This document shows positions 15,635 to 24,543 of a stretch of DNA of 38,676 nucleotides, in pieces. Each line of letters opens with the position of its first letter. Positions within the stretch are counted from its first letter, which is position 1. The notes beneath the pieces are model-generated. The model saw only the letters and a list, made by a program, of their open reading frames with translations, did no database searches and was not told the DNA's origin. Location of the stretch: contig NZ_CANMWS010000039.1 in NCBI RefSeq assembly GCF_947501665.1, positions 1 to 38,676 of the forward strand. Direction: 5' to 3'. Position numbers and translations under genes: made by a program. The DNA is from an uncultured Shewanella sp. Lineage in GTDB: Bacteria; Pseudomonadota; Gammaproteobacteria; Enterobacterales; Shewanellaceae.

Positions 15635-15655
15635 GACACTCATTATCCCAAGTTC
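15635..15655 (+). repeat. 21-base dispersed repeat, direct copy
   Basis: Exact match, in opposite orientation, to 8764-8784. It begins GACACTCATTATCC and lies in non-coding DNA between tapT and the efflux operon. Confidence 0.6.
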
Positions 15656-15909
15656 TGGTTAGTTAAACGATCAAGTTAGTCATTTATAAAAAGTGATATG
15701 TGATAACGGTGACTAAGTGGCTAAAGCAGACAAGGACAGTCTACACTTTATGCAAGTCAATATAAAATGCTAACACTGACATACATTAAGGGAGCATCAA
15801 ATTTATCTCTTATAACGTAAAGAATGACTGTCGTTAAATTCAAGCCGTATTACTAGACTTGTCAGCTTAGGTTCAATATTTGTTCATTGATATCGGCAGG
15901 AAGCGATTA

Positions 15910-17184
15910 ATGGCATTGATTTTATCTATGATTCTAGCTGTTCAACGAGCCTTCTTTTTACAGAAAAGAAGCGCGCAATATACTTTTCTCTTGTTGGTGG
16001 CGCTCATCCTATCAGCCTGTGATAAGAAAGAGAAATCTTTTCAAGCAAAAAGAGTGGTGGTTGCCAATGTGGTTAAATCAACGGTTCCTATTTACGGTTA
16101 TTATGTTGGGGTAACCGAAGCATCTTTAAATGTTGAAGTGCGTGCTCGCATTGATGGGTTTGTTGAAAAAAGGGCCTTTGTTGAAGGCAGCGCAGTGAAA
16201 AAAGGGGACTTATTATATCAAATAGACAGTAAACCTTATGTTGCTGAAGTTAATAGGGTCAAAGCGCAGCGAACATCTCAGCAAGCGGTAGTGGATAAAG
16301 CAAAAAGGGATGTGGCAAGACTTAAGCCTTTGTATGATCAAGATGCTGCGAGCCAATTAGACTTAGACAATGCGATGTCAAATTTGGCTCAGGCAAAATC
16401 TGAGTTAGTGGCCAGTCAAGCCGCGCTTGAGTCTGCCGAATTAGAATTAAGCTACACACGCATTACTGCGCCGATCGATGGGTTAGTGAGCCAGACTCAA
16501 GTCGATGTAGGTGCATTGGTTGGCAGCAAGGGACAATCACTATTGACTAAAGTGCAAAAAGTGAACCCTATTTATGTCATGTTTAATATGTCTGCACTGG
16601 ATTATTTAAATGCTCGTAGACGTATGGTGAATCGTTCTGAAGAAAAAGCGGCTGAGAATGAAGGCAAAGTGTTAGCAGGCTTTGTGCGAGTGACATTACC
16701 GGATCACAGTGAATATAATTATCCTGGCAAAGTGAGTTTTACTGAGCCTTCGGTCAATCCTGAAACGGGCACGTTTGAGGTAAGAGCGGTATTACCTAAT
16801 CCAGATAAAGAGTTGTTGCCTGGCCAATATACTAATGTGAGGATTAAATTAAGTGAGCTGGAAAATGCCATTGTTATTCCTCAAAAAGCGACTCAGGTGG
16901 ATCAAGGTGGTGTTTATGTGATGGTGGTATTACCCAATAACCGTGTTGAGCGTCGTTTTATCGTGATTGAACATCAGGGCAAGGAAGGGATGATCGTTAA
17001 AAGTGGGTTAAAAGCTGGTGAAAGGGTTATTAGTGAAGGGATGAACCGTGTCAATCATGGTGATTTAACTATCCCTATAACAGAAGAAGAATATTTGAAG
17101 CTTGAAAATACAGAGCAAAAGCAGATACAGCCTGATAAGAACATGGTACCTACAGCACCTAAAAGTGCGGACTCGGAGCATTAA
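15910..17184 (+). CDS. RND efflux adaptor (membrane fusion lipoprotein)
   Basis: A 424-residue periplasmic adaptor of the AcrA/MexA family, linking an inner-membrane RND pump to its outer-membrane channel. A lipoprotein signal ends in LILSAC with Cys37 as the lipidated residue; the N-terminal stretch before it is longer than usual. Lipoyl-domain halves (VRARIDGFVEKRAFVEGSAVKKGDLLYQID and LELSYTRITAPIDGLVSQTQVDVGALVG) flank an alpha-hairpin at about residues 115-175. Beta-barrel and membrane-proximal domains follow (LLPGQYTNVRI, AIVIPQKATQ, GLKAGERVISEG). The ATG at 15910 has GCAGGAAG six bases upstream; the frame could also start at TTG 15880. It is the first gene of a three-gene efflux operon. 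Confidence 0.92.
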   Translation: MALILSMILAVQRAFFLQKRSAQYTFLLLVALILSACDKKEKSFQAKRVVVANVVKSTVPIYGYYVGVTEASLNVEVRARIDGFVEKRAFVEGSAVKKGDLLYQIDSKPYVAEVNRVKAQRTSQQAVVDKAKRDVARLKPLYDQDAASQLDLDNAMSNLAQAKSELVASQAALESAELELSYTRITAPIDGLVSQTQVDVGALVGSKGQSLLTKVQKVNPIYVMFNMSALDYLNARRRMVNRSEEKAAENEGKVLAGFVRVTLPDHSEYNYPGKVSFTEPSVNPETGTFEVRAVLPNPDKELLPGQYTNVRIKLSELENAIVIPQKATQVDQGGVYVMVVLPNNRVERRFIVIEHQGKEGMIVKSGLKAGERVISEGMNRVNHGDLTIPITEEEYLKLENTEQKQIQPDKNMVPTAPKSADSEH

Positions 17185-17186
17185 TT

Positions 17187-20100
17187 ATGGCGCAGTTTTT
17201 TGTTAATCGTCCTGTTTTTGCCAGTGTCATTTCGATTGTCATCGTATTGATTGGTGTGGTGGCAATGTTTTTATTACCCATAGATCAATATCCATATATT
17301 ACACCGCCTCAGGTACAAATTTCAGCCTCTTATCCAGGTGCGACTTCAACAACTGCGGCAGATTCTGTAGCGACACCCATAGAAGAAGAAATCAATGGTG
17401 TGCCGAATATGATTTATATGGAATCAAAAAGCACAAATTCAGGTAATGTGGTGATCAGTATCACGTTTGATGTTGGTACAAACCCTGATTTAGCGGCAGT
17501 AGATGTACAAAATGCGACGCAGCAAGCAATGATGAATTTGCCGATTGAAGTTCAAAATGAAGGGGTATCGGTTTATAAAGAAGCACCTATTCAATTATTA
17601 AAATTGGCACTGACTTCTAAAGATTCGCGCTATGATGAAATTTATTTAAGTAATTATACCAGTATCAATATTGAATCGGCACTTCGGCGAATACCTGGTG
17701 TGGGAGGGACACGTAATACTGGTTCTCGCAGTTATTCAATGCGAATTTGGTTGCGGCCAGATCAAATGGCGGGCTATAAGCTGACCACTAACGACGTGAT
17801 TAATGCCATTACAGCGCAAAATACGGAATCACCAGCAGGGACGATTGGTACTCAGCCCAATACCGATGCTATTAGTGTTACTTTGCCTATAACGGCTCCA
17901 GGGAGGCTTAGCAGTGTATATGAATTTAATGAAATTGTTGTACGTGCGGCAAAGGATGGCTCACTTATTCGGTTAAGGGATATTGCACGCGTTGAATTGG
18001 GATCCGCGGCATATACTTTGCAGTCAGCGTTAAATGGTAATAGTGCAACGATTTTGCAAGTGTATATGCTACCCGGTGCTAACGCACTCAATGTCACTAA
18101 ATTAGTGAAACAAGAGATGATTGACTTAGCCTCTAAGTTTCCACAAGGTGTTGAATGGGAAATATTTTATGACATGTCTATTTTTGTTGAGGAGTCGATT
18201 AAAGAGGTTGTGGTAACCCTAATCGAATCATTAATTTTAGTTATCTTTGTGGTGTTTATTTTTTTACAAAACTTTCGGGCCACAGTGATCCCAGCTATTG
18301 CGGTACCGGTATCACTTATTGGAACCTTGTCTGCGTTATTGGCTTTTGGTTTTACATTAAATACAGTGAGTTTATTGGCATTAGTATTAGCTATCGGCAT
18401 TGTGGTGGATGATGCCATTGTGGTTGTTGAAAATGTAGAACGTTTGATAAATGAGGAAGGCATGAAGCCCATTCCTGCAACGCGTCAGGCGATGAAAGAG
18501 CTATCTGGTGCTATCGTTGCGACAAGCCTTGTGCTTTGTGCTGTGTTTGTGCCCGTGTCTTTTTTACCTGGGATTACTGGGATTATGTATCGTGAATTTG
18601 CGATTTCTATTACCGTTGCGGTATTGATTTCAACCTTAGTAGCATTAACTTTAAGTCCAGCTCTATGTGCAATTTTGTTAACTCATACACCTGTCGCTCA
18701 GAAGGGTTTTTTTCATTGGATGAATAAACAGTTGGATGTTAATTCAAGGCGTTATGTGTTTGGCGTGATCATCGCAAATCAACATTATAAGCGCAGTTAT
18801 GCTATTTTGGGGGTAATTATTTTGTGCGTGTATTTATTGATGAGTCATTTACCCAGCAGTTTTATGCCTGATGAAGATCAAGGGCAATTTTTTATCGATG
18901 TTACTTTGCCAGATGGTTCAACGGTTAATCGTACACAAGCCGTGCTTGAAAAAGCAGAAAAGTACATTTTAGCTCATAAGGCAGTTGCTTATTGTTTTTC
19001 TTTGGCGGGGGAGAGTCAAAGTTTAGGTTCCAATCAAGCTAATGGTGAACTTGAAGTGATTTTACAACCTTGGGATAAGCGTAAAGAAAGCAATGATACT
19101 GTGCAAAAAGTCATGAAGGAGTTAAGAGGGGAATTAGAGAATATATTAGAGGCTGAGTTTAATGCTTATCTTCCTCCCGCTGTGCCAGGTCTTGGTAATA
19201 GCGCGGGAGTTGAATTTGAATTGCAAGATAGCTCTGGGGCTAATTTTGATGGTTTATTAGCATCTGCCAATGAGTTAATTGATCAGTTAAATGATCAGCC
19301 TGAAATCGGCAGTGCCACATTGGCACTTCAAGATTCCATTCCCCAATTAGCGTTGACGGTTGACAAAACCAAAGCATTGGCCATTGGTGTCGAGTTAGCT
19401 GATATTTATAGCACGATTAAGACATTTACTGACTCTACGACGGTGAATGACTTTAATTTATTTGGCCGAGTATATCGAGTGAGGCTACAAGCTGAAGGGG
19501 AGTATCGACGTTACCCTAATCAAATTGAAAGTTACTATGTGCGTTCAAATACGGGGGCTATGGTGCCCATCAGTGTCTTGGTAAAATATGACTATGCTGT
19601 GGGGCCAGCAGCGGTGACACATTATAATTTATTTTCCAGCGCTGCAATTAGTGTGAGTCCTGCAGCAGGCTACGCTACTGGTGATGTCATTGAGGTGATT
19701 GAAGACTTAGCTGCAACGGTATTGCCGAATGAATTTAAATATGAATGGACAGGTTTGACTTATCAAGAAGTGAAAGCATCAGGGCAAACAGCCATTGCCA
19801 TTTCACTGGCGGTTGTCTTTGTTTTTCTTTTTTTAGCGGCGCTTTATGAAAGCTGGACGACCCCTATTGCGGTATTACTCATTACGCCAATCGCTATGTT
19901 TGGGGCTTCTTTGGGCACTTGGTTTAGTGGCATGGACAGTAATTTATTTTTTCAGGTGGCTTTTATTGCGCTCATAGGTATGGCTGCAAAAAATTCCATT
20001 TTAATTGTCGAGTTTGCTGTGCAGCAGAATAAGAAGGGCCACAATTTATTGAACTCAGCAGTGAGAGCTGCGCAAATGCGTTTTCGTCCTATTTTGATGA

Positions 20101-20297
20101 CATCGTTTGCCTTTATATTGGGGGTATTACCTCTTGTTATTTCTTCAGGGCCGGGTTCGGTAAGTCGTCAATCTATTTCTATACCTATTTTTTATGGGAT
20201 GATTTTTGCCACGACAGTGGGGATTACTTTTGTTCCATTATTTTTTGTTACAGTAAAGAGTTGGGTAAAACAGCTCCCTATTAGTGTCAATAAGTAA
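17187..20297 (+). CDS. RND multidrug efflux pump, HAE1 family
   Basis: A 1036-residue proton-driven inner-membrane pump of the AcrB/MexB/MexF type. The N-terminus MAQFFVNRPVFASVISIVI gives the first helix; eleven more follow in the two canonical blocks. The proton relay is intact: Asp408-Asp409 in GIVVDDAIVVVENVERL and Lys935 in GMAAKNSILIVEFA. The porter and docking loops have normal length, including DQYPYITPPQVQISASYPGA and MPDEDQGQFFIDVTLPDGS. It starts two bases after the adaptor gene ends, so the two are co-translated. Drug specificity cannot be read from sequence. No regulator gene is adjacent. Confidence 0.96.
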   Translation: MAQFFVNRPVFASVISIVIVLIGVVAMFLLPIDQYPYITPPQVQISASYPGATSTTAADSVATPIEEEINGVPNMIYMESKSTNSGNVVISITFDVGTNPDLAAVDVQNATQQAMMNLPIEVQNEGVSVYKEAPIQLLKLALTSKDSRYDEIYLSNYTSINIESALRRIPGVGGTRNTGSRSYSMRIWLRPDQMAGYKLTTNDVINAITAQNTESPAGTIGTQPNTDAISVTLPITAPGRLSSVYEFNEIVVRAAKDGSLIRLRDIARVELGSAAYTLQSALNGNSATILQVYMLPGANALNVTKLVKQEMIDLASKFPQGVEWEIFYDMSIFVEESIKEVVVTLIESLILVIFVVFIFLQNFRATVIPAIAVPVSLIGTLSALLAFGFTLNTVSLLALVLAIGIVVDDAIVVVENVERLINEEGMKPIPATRQAMKELSGAIVATSLVLCAVFVPVSFLPGITGIMYREFAISITVAVLISTLVALTLSPALCAILLTHTPVAQKGFFHWMNKQLDVNSRRYVFGVIIANQHYKRSYAILGVIILCVYLLMSHLPSSFMPDEDQGQFFIDVTLPDGSTVNRTQAVLEKAEKYILAHKAVAYCFSLAGESQSLGSNQANGELEVILQPWDKRKESNDTVQKVMKELRGELENILEAEFNAYLPPAVPGLGNSAGVEFELQDSSGANFDGLLASANELIDQLNDQPEIGSATLALQDSIPQLALTVDKTKALAIGVELADIYSTIKTFTDSTTVNDFNLFGRVYRVRLQAEGEYRRYPNQIESYYVRSNTGAMVPISVLVKYDYAVGPAAVTHYNLFSSAAISVSPAAGYATGDVIEVIEDLAATVLPNEFKYEWTGLTYQEVKASGQTAIAISLAVVFVFLFLAALYESWTTPIAVLLITPIAMFGASLGTWFSGMDSNLFFQVAFIALIGMAAKNSILIVEFAVQQNKKGHNLLNSAVRAAQMRFRPILMTSFAFILGVLPLVISSGPGSVSRQSISIPIFYGMIFATTVGITFVPLFFVTVKSWVKQLPISVNK

Positions 20298-20427
20298 TCC
20301 TATGAGGTGCTACACTCTAAAGAGCTAACTTGAGGATGTTTATATTTCTCATTGTAAATATTCGTTTTTGGCTCATGTGGACCATGATGAACAGTGCGGG
20401 AGCGGTATCATAGCAAGGAGGCTAAGT

Positions 20428-22134
20428 TTGTTAGTGTTAGTTAACCATAAAAGATATTCAGGTTATTGTCTATACAGAGCCTTGTTATTCAATATTGTGT
20501 TATTTGGCAGCCTGAGTGCTTGTGTTGTGGGGCCTGATTATGTGCGACCTGAGCTCAATCCTGCACAACATTATTTAGATGTGGATTCGGTATTACCGTC
20601 AAATCATTTTCACAATACCTATTCAACTCATTTATACACTGAAGCAAAGTTACAAATGAATAGCTTACCGCCATACCTTGCCAATTTTAGGTGGGAAGAC
20701 TTTTATCTGGATCCTTATTTACGTTCGCTAATACAACATGCAATAGATAAGAATTTAACCGTTAAGAATATGCAATCTCAATTATTGGAAGCGAGGGCGA
20801 CGTTTATTGCAACAGATGCAGAGCGGTATCCGACGTTTGACCTTGAAGGCTCTGTTGAGCCTGAACGGTTAAGTGGCGAAACGAATTCACCTCCGTTAAA
20901 TAAAACAATTATTGATTTATCTGGAGTATTAGCTTGGGAACTGGACTTGTGGGGGGGCTTTGAACGTGGCAGTGAGTCGGCTTTTGCGACAATGTTATCA
21001 ACGCGAGAATTACTGCATTATAGCTATGTGAGTTTAATTGGCGATTTGGCGACGAATTACTATGAATGGTTAGATTCACATCAGCGACACCTCATTTCGG
21101 AAAATACGGTTAAATTACGTAAAAAAGCCTATGATTTAGCGCAATTACGTCATAAAAATGGTGTCATTTCTGGCTTAGAGGTACAACAATCCGAGGTTGA
21201 ATATCAAACGGCCTTAGCCACACTCCCTGATCTCATTTTGGAGAAAAAGCTTGCAGAGAGCCAGCTGCGAATTTTACTGGGCGAGTTTGATTTTCCTTTA
21301 GAGCCTCCCCTTGAGATGGATAGTATTGTTGATACCATCGTTACTGATGTATTTAATAATTCAATGCATGTACAAAAGGAAGCAAATAAGACCAGTACTC
21401 ATTTTTCTTCTCAAAACAAGCAGCTTAGTAAGAAAGATCGCAAGGATTCAGCACAAAATGCAGTGACTCTTGCTAATGCTCAAGTGTTGATGAATACGCA
21501 GCAATTTCCAAATTGGTTTGCACTGGGAGTGCCTTCTCAGTTATTGAAATTTCGTCCAGATGTCAGGGCCGCTGAGCAAGCGCTTATTGCCGCTAATGCC
21601 GATATTGGTCTTGCTGAATCGGCATTATTTCCAAGTTTTACGATAACAGGTACCTATGGTCTTGAAGCGCTTTCGTTAGCAGATTTATTTACCCAAAAAG
21701 GTATTTTTTGGTCTTTATTATCGGACATTGTGGCACCAATCTATAATGCTGGAAGTTTAAGTGCAGATGTGGAGATTGCAAGGCAAGTCGCGATTCAGGC
21801 ACAATTGACGTATCGCAATACATTACTAACGGCTTATTTTGAAGTGAATGATGCCATTCAGAGCTATAAGCGGGCAGAAGCTTCTATTTTAATGCAAACA
21901 ACGTTAGTTGATGCCGCTGCTAAATATACGCATTTGGCTCGATTACGTTATATTAATGGTGTGGCCAGTTCCCTTGATTTTATGGACGCACAGCGAAATT
22001 TATTTAGTGCCCAGTTATCGTTAAGTCAAATTCAACGTGACAAATTACTGGCGATGGTGGAGTTATATCGTTCTGTGGGAGGAGGGGCGAGACCGACATT
22101 TGAAACACCGGCTGTGTTAGAGTCAACATTTTAA
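20428..22134 (+). CDS. Outer-membrane efflux channel lipoprotein (NodT/OprM type)
   Basis: A 568-residue TolC-like channel. The start is TTG at 20428, with the near-perfect Shine-Dalgarno AAGGAGG six bases upstream; the open frame begins earlier at 20368 but without a ribosome site. The lipobox is GSLSAC with Cys32, followed by the family VVGPDYVRPEL. Both structural repeats are visible: LRSLIQHAIDKNLTVKNMQSQL and FRPDVRAAEQALIAANADIGLAE, with LFPSFTITGTYGLE. It is about 90 residues longer than typical members. The extra length sits in two hydrophilic insertions, one after the lipobox region (about residues 45-75) and one between the two repeats (about 310-370, Lys/Ser/Asn-rich). It completes the tripartite pump. 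Confidence 0.92.
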   Translation: MLVLVNHKRYSGYCLYRALLFNIVLFGSLSACVVGPDYVRPELNPAQHYLDVDSVLPSNHFHNTYSTHLYTEAKLQMNSLPPYLANFRWEDFYLDPYLRSLIQHAIDKNLTVKNMQSQLLEARATFIATDAERYPTFDLEGSVEPERLSGETNSPPLNKTIIDLSGVLAWELDLWGGFERGSESAFATMLSTRELLHYSYVSLIGDLATNYYEWLDSHQRHLISENTVKLRKKAYDLAQLRHKNGVISGLEVQQSEVEYQTALATLPDLILEKKLAESQLRILLGEFDFPLEPPLEMDSIVDTIVTDVFNNSMHVQKEANKTSTHFSSQNKQLSKKDRKDSAQNAVTLANAQVLMNTQQFPNWFALGVPSQLLKFRPDVRAAEQALIAANADIGLAESALFPSFTITGTYGLEALSLADLFTQKGIFWSLLSDIVAPIYNAGSLSADVEIARQVAIQAQLTYRNTLLTAYFEVNDAIQSYKRAEASILMQTTLVDAAAKYTHLARLRYINGVASSLDFMDAQRNLFSAQLSLSQIQRDKLLAMVELYRSVGGGARPTFETPAVLESTF

Positions 22135-22226
22135 GTGATTGATTATTGATTTTCTAGAGTGGCTTACCTGTATGCTTGCAGTTTGACAGACTATGCTTAT
22201 GAAAAGGCTGATGATAGGGACAAGCG

Positions 22227-23138
22227 ATGGATAATGTGGCTGTGATTGGTAACTCTGAGGTGTTTAGTCAAGCATCGGAGTTATGGCAAAAAGAAATTTT
22301 GCTTTTAAAGCAAGGTCTAACAGCAAAAAATGTTAACGTTAAAGATGTCAATTGGGATAAAGATGAGGATGTGAATTGGCAAGAGTTTAAGGCTATTTAT
22401 ATTGGTGAAGTGGGCCATCCCAGTGGTTATGACAAGTTTAGAACTTGGTGTGATAAAGTAAAATCGGCGGGAGTGACATTATTTAATGGCTTGGAAACAT
22501 TAAAACTCTACACGGATAAACAAAAATATTTAACTTCGTTAGCCTCTCTTGGGATCCCTGTTATTCCCACTCATTTTTTGAGCGGATCCATTAGCAATCG
22601 AGCAATGCTTATGCAAATTGCTGAGCAATATCATTTGGGTGATGTTGTGGTCGTTAAACCTATTTATGCAACATTTGGGGAAAACAATTTTTTAGTGAAT
22701 TTAATTGAGGATGACTACAATTTACTTATTAGCGAGATCCCACCAGGTATTATTGTGCAAAAATTTATGCCGAATGTGAGGATTGAAGGAGAATACAGTT
22801 TTATTATTTATAATAATAAAATATCACATTCGGTATTAAAAGTGCCTTCAAAATGGGATCACCGTACGCATCAAATGCATGGTGGCACATCTCAATTAGT
22901 TACGCCTTGTGATGATGATCTAAAAGCGGTGAAAAACGTGTTGGAAAGCATAGTGCATTTGACCGGAGAAAAAGCGCACAAATTTCGAATTGATATGATC
23001 CGTTGTGAACAAACACAACAATTACTCTTACTTGAATTAGAATTAGGTGATCCCATTCAATATTTAAACCTGTTGAGTGATGAGCAACAAAAAAAGGCGA
23101 TTAATGAATTTATAGAATCAACCCAGCTTACTTCTTAA
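22227..23138 (+). CDS. ATP-grasp ligase of unknown substrate
   Basis: A 303-residue protein with the ATP-grasp fold of the RimK/glutathione synthetase group. The nucleotide-binding parts are VVVKPIYATFGENNFLV, GIIVQKFMPNVRIEGEYSFI and, for the metal site, FRIDMIR...LLLELELGDPIQYL. The arrangement TDKQKYLTSLASLGIPVIPT...EGEYSFIIYNNKISHSVLKVP recalls DcsG-type ligases (D-cycloserine pathway) and related stand-alone ATP-grasp proteins. These join a carboxylate to an amine or thiol through an acyl phosphate. The substrate cannot be predicted. It lies 92 bases after the efflux channel gene and is convergent with the KAS III gene; no other peptide- or antibiotic-synthesis gene is nearby. Confidence 0.8.
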   Translation: MDNVAVIGNSEVFSQASELWQKEILLLKQGLTAKNVNVKDVNWDKDEDVNWQEFKAIYIGEVGHPSGYDKFRTWCDKVKSAGVTLFNGLETLKLYTDKQKYLTSLASLGIPVIPTHFLSGSISNRAMLMQIAEQYHLGDVVVVKPIYATFGENNFLVNLIEDDYNLLISEIPPGIIVQKFMPNVRIEGEYSFIIYNNKISHSVLKVPSKWDHRTHQMHGGTSQLVTPCDDDLKAVKNVLESIVHLTGEKAHKFRIDMIRCEQTQQLLLLELELGDPIQYLNLLSDEQQKKAINEFIESTQLTS

Positions 23139-23161
23139 ATAAACGATATAAGAGGGACATA

Positions 23162-23199
23162 TTGAGCCCAGTCAGTATTAAAGACAGTACTGAGCTCAA
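23162..23199. terminator. Hairpin between convergent genes
   Basis: TTGAGC-C-CAGT pairs with ACTG-A-GCTCAA (one internal mismatch) around a 16-base centre. No run of Ts follows on either strand, so it may be a weak terminator or just a processing hairpin. Confidence 0.4.
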
Positions 23200-23210
23200 C
23201 GTTAATCGGA

Positions 23211-24332
23211 TTAATATTTTTTGAGAATAACACTACCAATAGAATACCCTGCGCCAAAACTACTGATGATCCCTATACTGCCAACCGGTAAGTCATTTTT
23301 ATGCGTATGGTAGGCAATAATGGAGCCCGCAGAGCTGGTATTTGCGTAACGATCTAAAATAACGGGGGCCTCTTTAATATCGGCTTCTCGCCCTAACACG
23401 CGCTTTGCAATAAGCTGATTCATCGTTAAATTGGCTTGATGTAGCCATAATCGTTGAATTGTCTCAGGAGTTAAGGAAAGTGAGTTAATGTGCGCTGTTA
23501 TATGATCAGCAACCATAGGGCAAACTTCTTTAAAGACTTTACGACCGTTTTGAATAAACAGCTTATCAGGGCTATTTAAGCCTGACTCGTCACATCGATT
23601 AAGAAACCCTGCATTATTACGAATATTATTAGAAAAAATGGTTTGCAGTTTAGTGCCAAGGATTTCATATTGTTGATTGCTTGTGGCCTGTTCAGCATCT
23701 TCTATTAACACTGCGGTACAAGCATCACCAAAAATAAAGTGGCTGTCACGGTCACGAAAATTCAAATGACTGCTGCAAATTTCTGGATTGAGCATGAGTA
23801 CACAGCGGGCACTGCCAGTTTGAATGGCATTCATCGCCGCTTGAATACCAAAAGTGGCTGAGCTGCAAGCAACATTCATATCATAGGCGAAACCTTGAAT
23901 ATCAAGCTGAGTTTGCACCTCAATGGCGATAGCAGGATAAGCACGTTGTAAATTCGAGCAGGCAACGATAACCATGTCGACATCCCGGGCGGATTTACCC
24001 GCTTGTTCAAGGGCTTCTTTAGCGGCAATGACGGACATCTCACATTGTAAGGAAGCTTCATTATTGCGGCGCTCAGGAATATAAGGCTTCATACGGATGG
24101 GGTCCAAGATCCCTTCTTTATTGATCACATAGCGGCTTTTGACGCCGGATGCTTTTTCAATAAATGCGCTATCACTTTTTTCTAAGGCTGTTATTTCTCC
24201 CGCCTCAATTTCAGTACGATGTTGTTCATTAAATTGGGTCACGTAAGTATTAAAGGCGGTGACTAATTCATCATTTGAGATAGATTGTTCTGGAGTGTAA
24301 AGACCGGTACCGCTTATCACAACTTTTTTCAC
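23211..24332 (-). CDS. Beta-ketoacyl-ACP synthase III, PA3286-type
   Basis: A 373-residue FabH-like condensing enzyme. The triad is Cys156 (MNVACSSATFG), His298 (LWLHQANLTMN) and Asn331 (YANTSSAGS). The protein ends GAGYSIGSVILKKY. Length and whole-sequence pattern (GLYTPEQSISNDELV, GILDPIRMKPYIPERRNNEAS, SHLNFRDRDSHFIFGDACTAV) match my recollection of Pseudomonas aeruginosa PA3286. That enzyme condenses medium-chain acyl-CoA from beta-oxidation with malonyl-ACP, feeding degradation products into synthesis. It is distinct from the housekeeping FabH, which lies with plsX-fabD-fabG. It is monocistronic here. Confidence 0.9.
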   Translation of the reverse strand: MKKVVISGTGLYTPEQSISNDELVTAFNTYVTQFNEQHRTEIEAGEITALEKSDSAFIEKASGVKSRYVINKEGILDPIRMKPYIPERRNNEASLQCEMSVIAAKEALEQAGKSARDVDMVIVACSNLQRAYPAIAIEVQTQLDIQGFAYDMNVACSSATFGIQAAMNAIQTGSARCVLMLNPEICSSHLNFRDRDSHFIFGDACTAVLIEDAEQATSNQQYEILGTKLQTIFSNNIRNNAGFLNRCDESGLNSPDKLFIQNGRKVFKEVCPMVADHITAHINSLSLTPETIQRLWLHQANLTMNQLIAKRVLGREADIKEAPVILDRYANTSSAGSIIAYHTHKNDLPVGSIGIISSFGAGYSIGSVILKKY

Positions 24333-24543
24333 TGTATTTTCCTTAAAAATAAATAAAGCTTGAGCGACAATGCTGTTTTTATTTAATTTTTGTATCGCTC
24401 AATTTAAGTAAAGCAGATTATCGACTAAACATATCTTGAAATATTCATATAAACAAGTGTTCGATATGATTCTTTGCTTCTTTATCTGTTCGAGAGTGTG
24501 TTTAAAACATGACAGTGAGTCTATTGGATATTGTTAACTGATT

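Larger units (their letters stand above)
15236..15909. other. Long intergenic region with mobile-element traces
   Basis: About 670 bases with no convincing gene. A weak 5-bp hairpin, GAGCA/TGCTC at 15256-15273, may end tapT. A palindrome lies at 15528-15545. The string ATAACGGGACAGATTTGACC at 15583-15602 resembles, from memory, sequences flanking IS200-type (RAYT) transposase genes. The 21-base repeat is at 15635-15655. The rest is AT-rich; it must contain the efflux operon promoter, but no clear pair of hexamers stands out. Confidence 0.5.

Noticed and set aside
24448..24464. Possible PsrA/FadR-like site upstream of the KAS III gene (AAACAAGTGTTC)
   Set aside because: Only AAC-N4-GTT is symmetric; too weak to claim.
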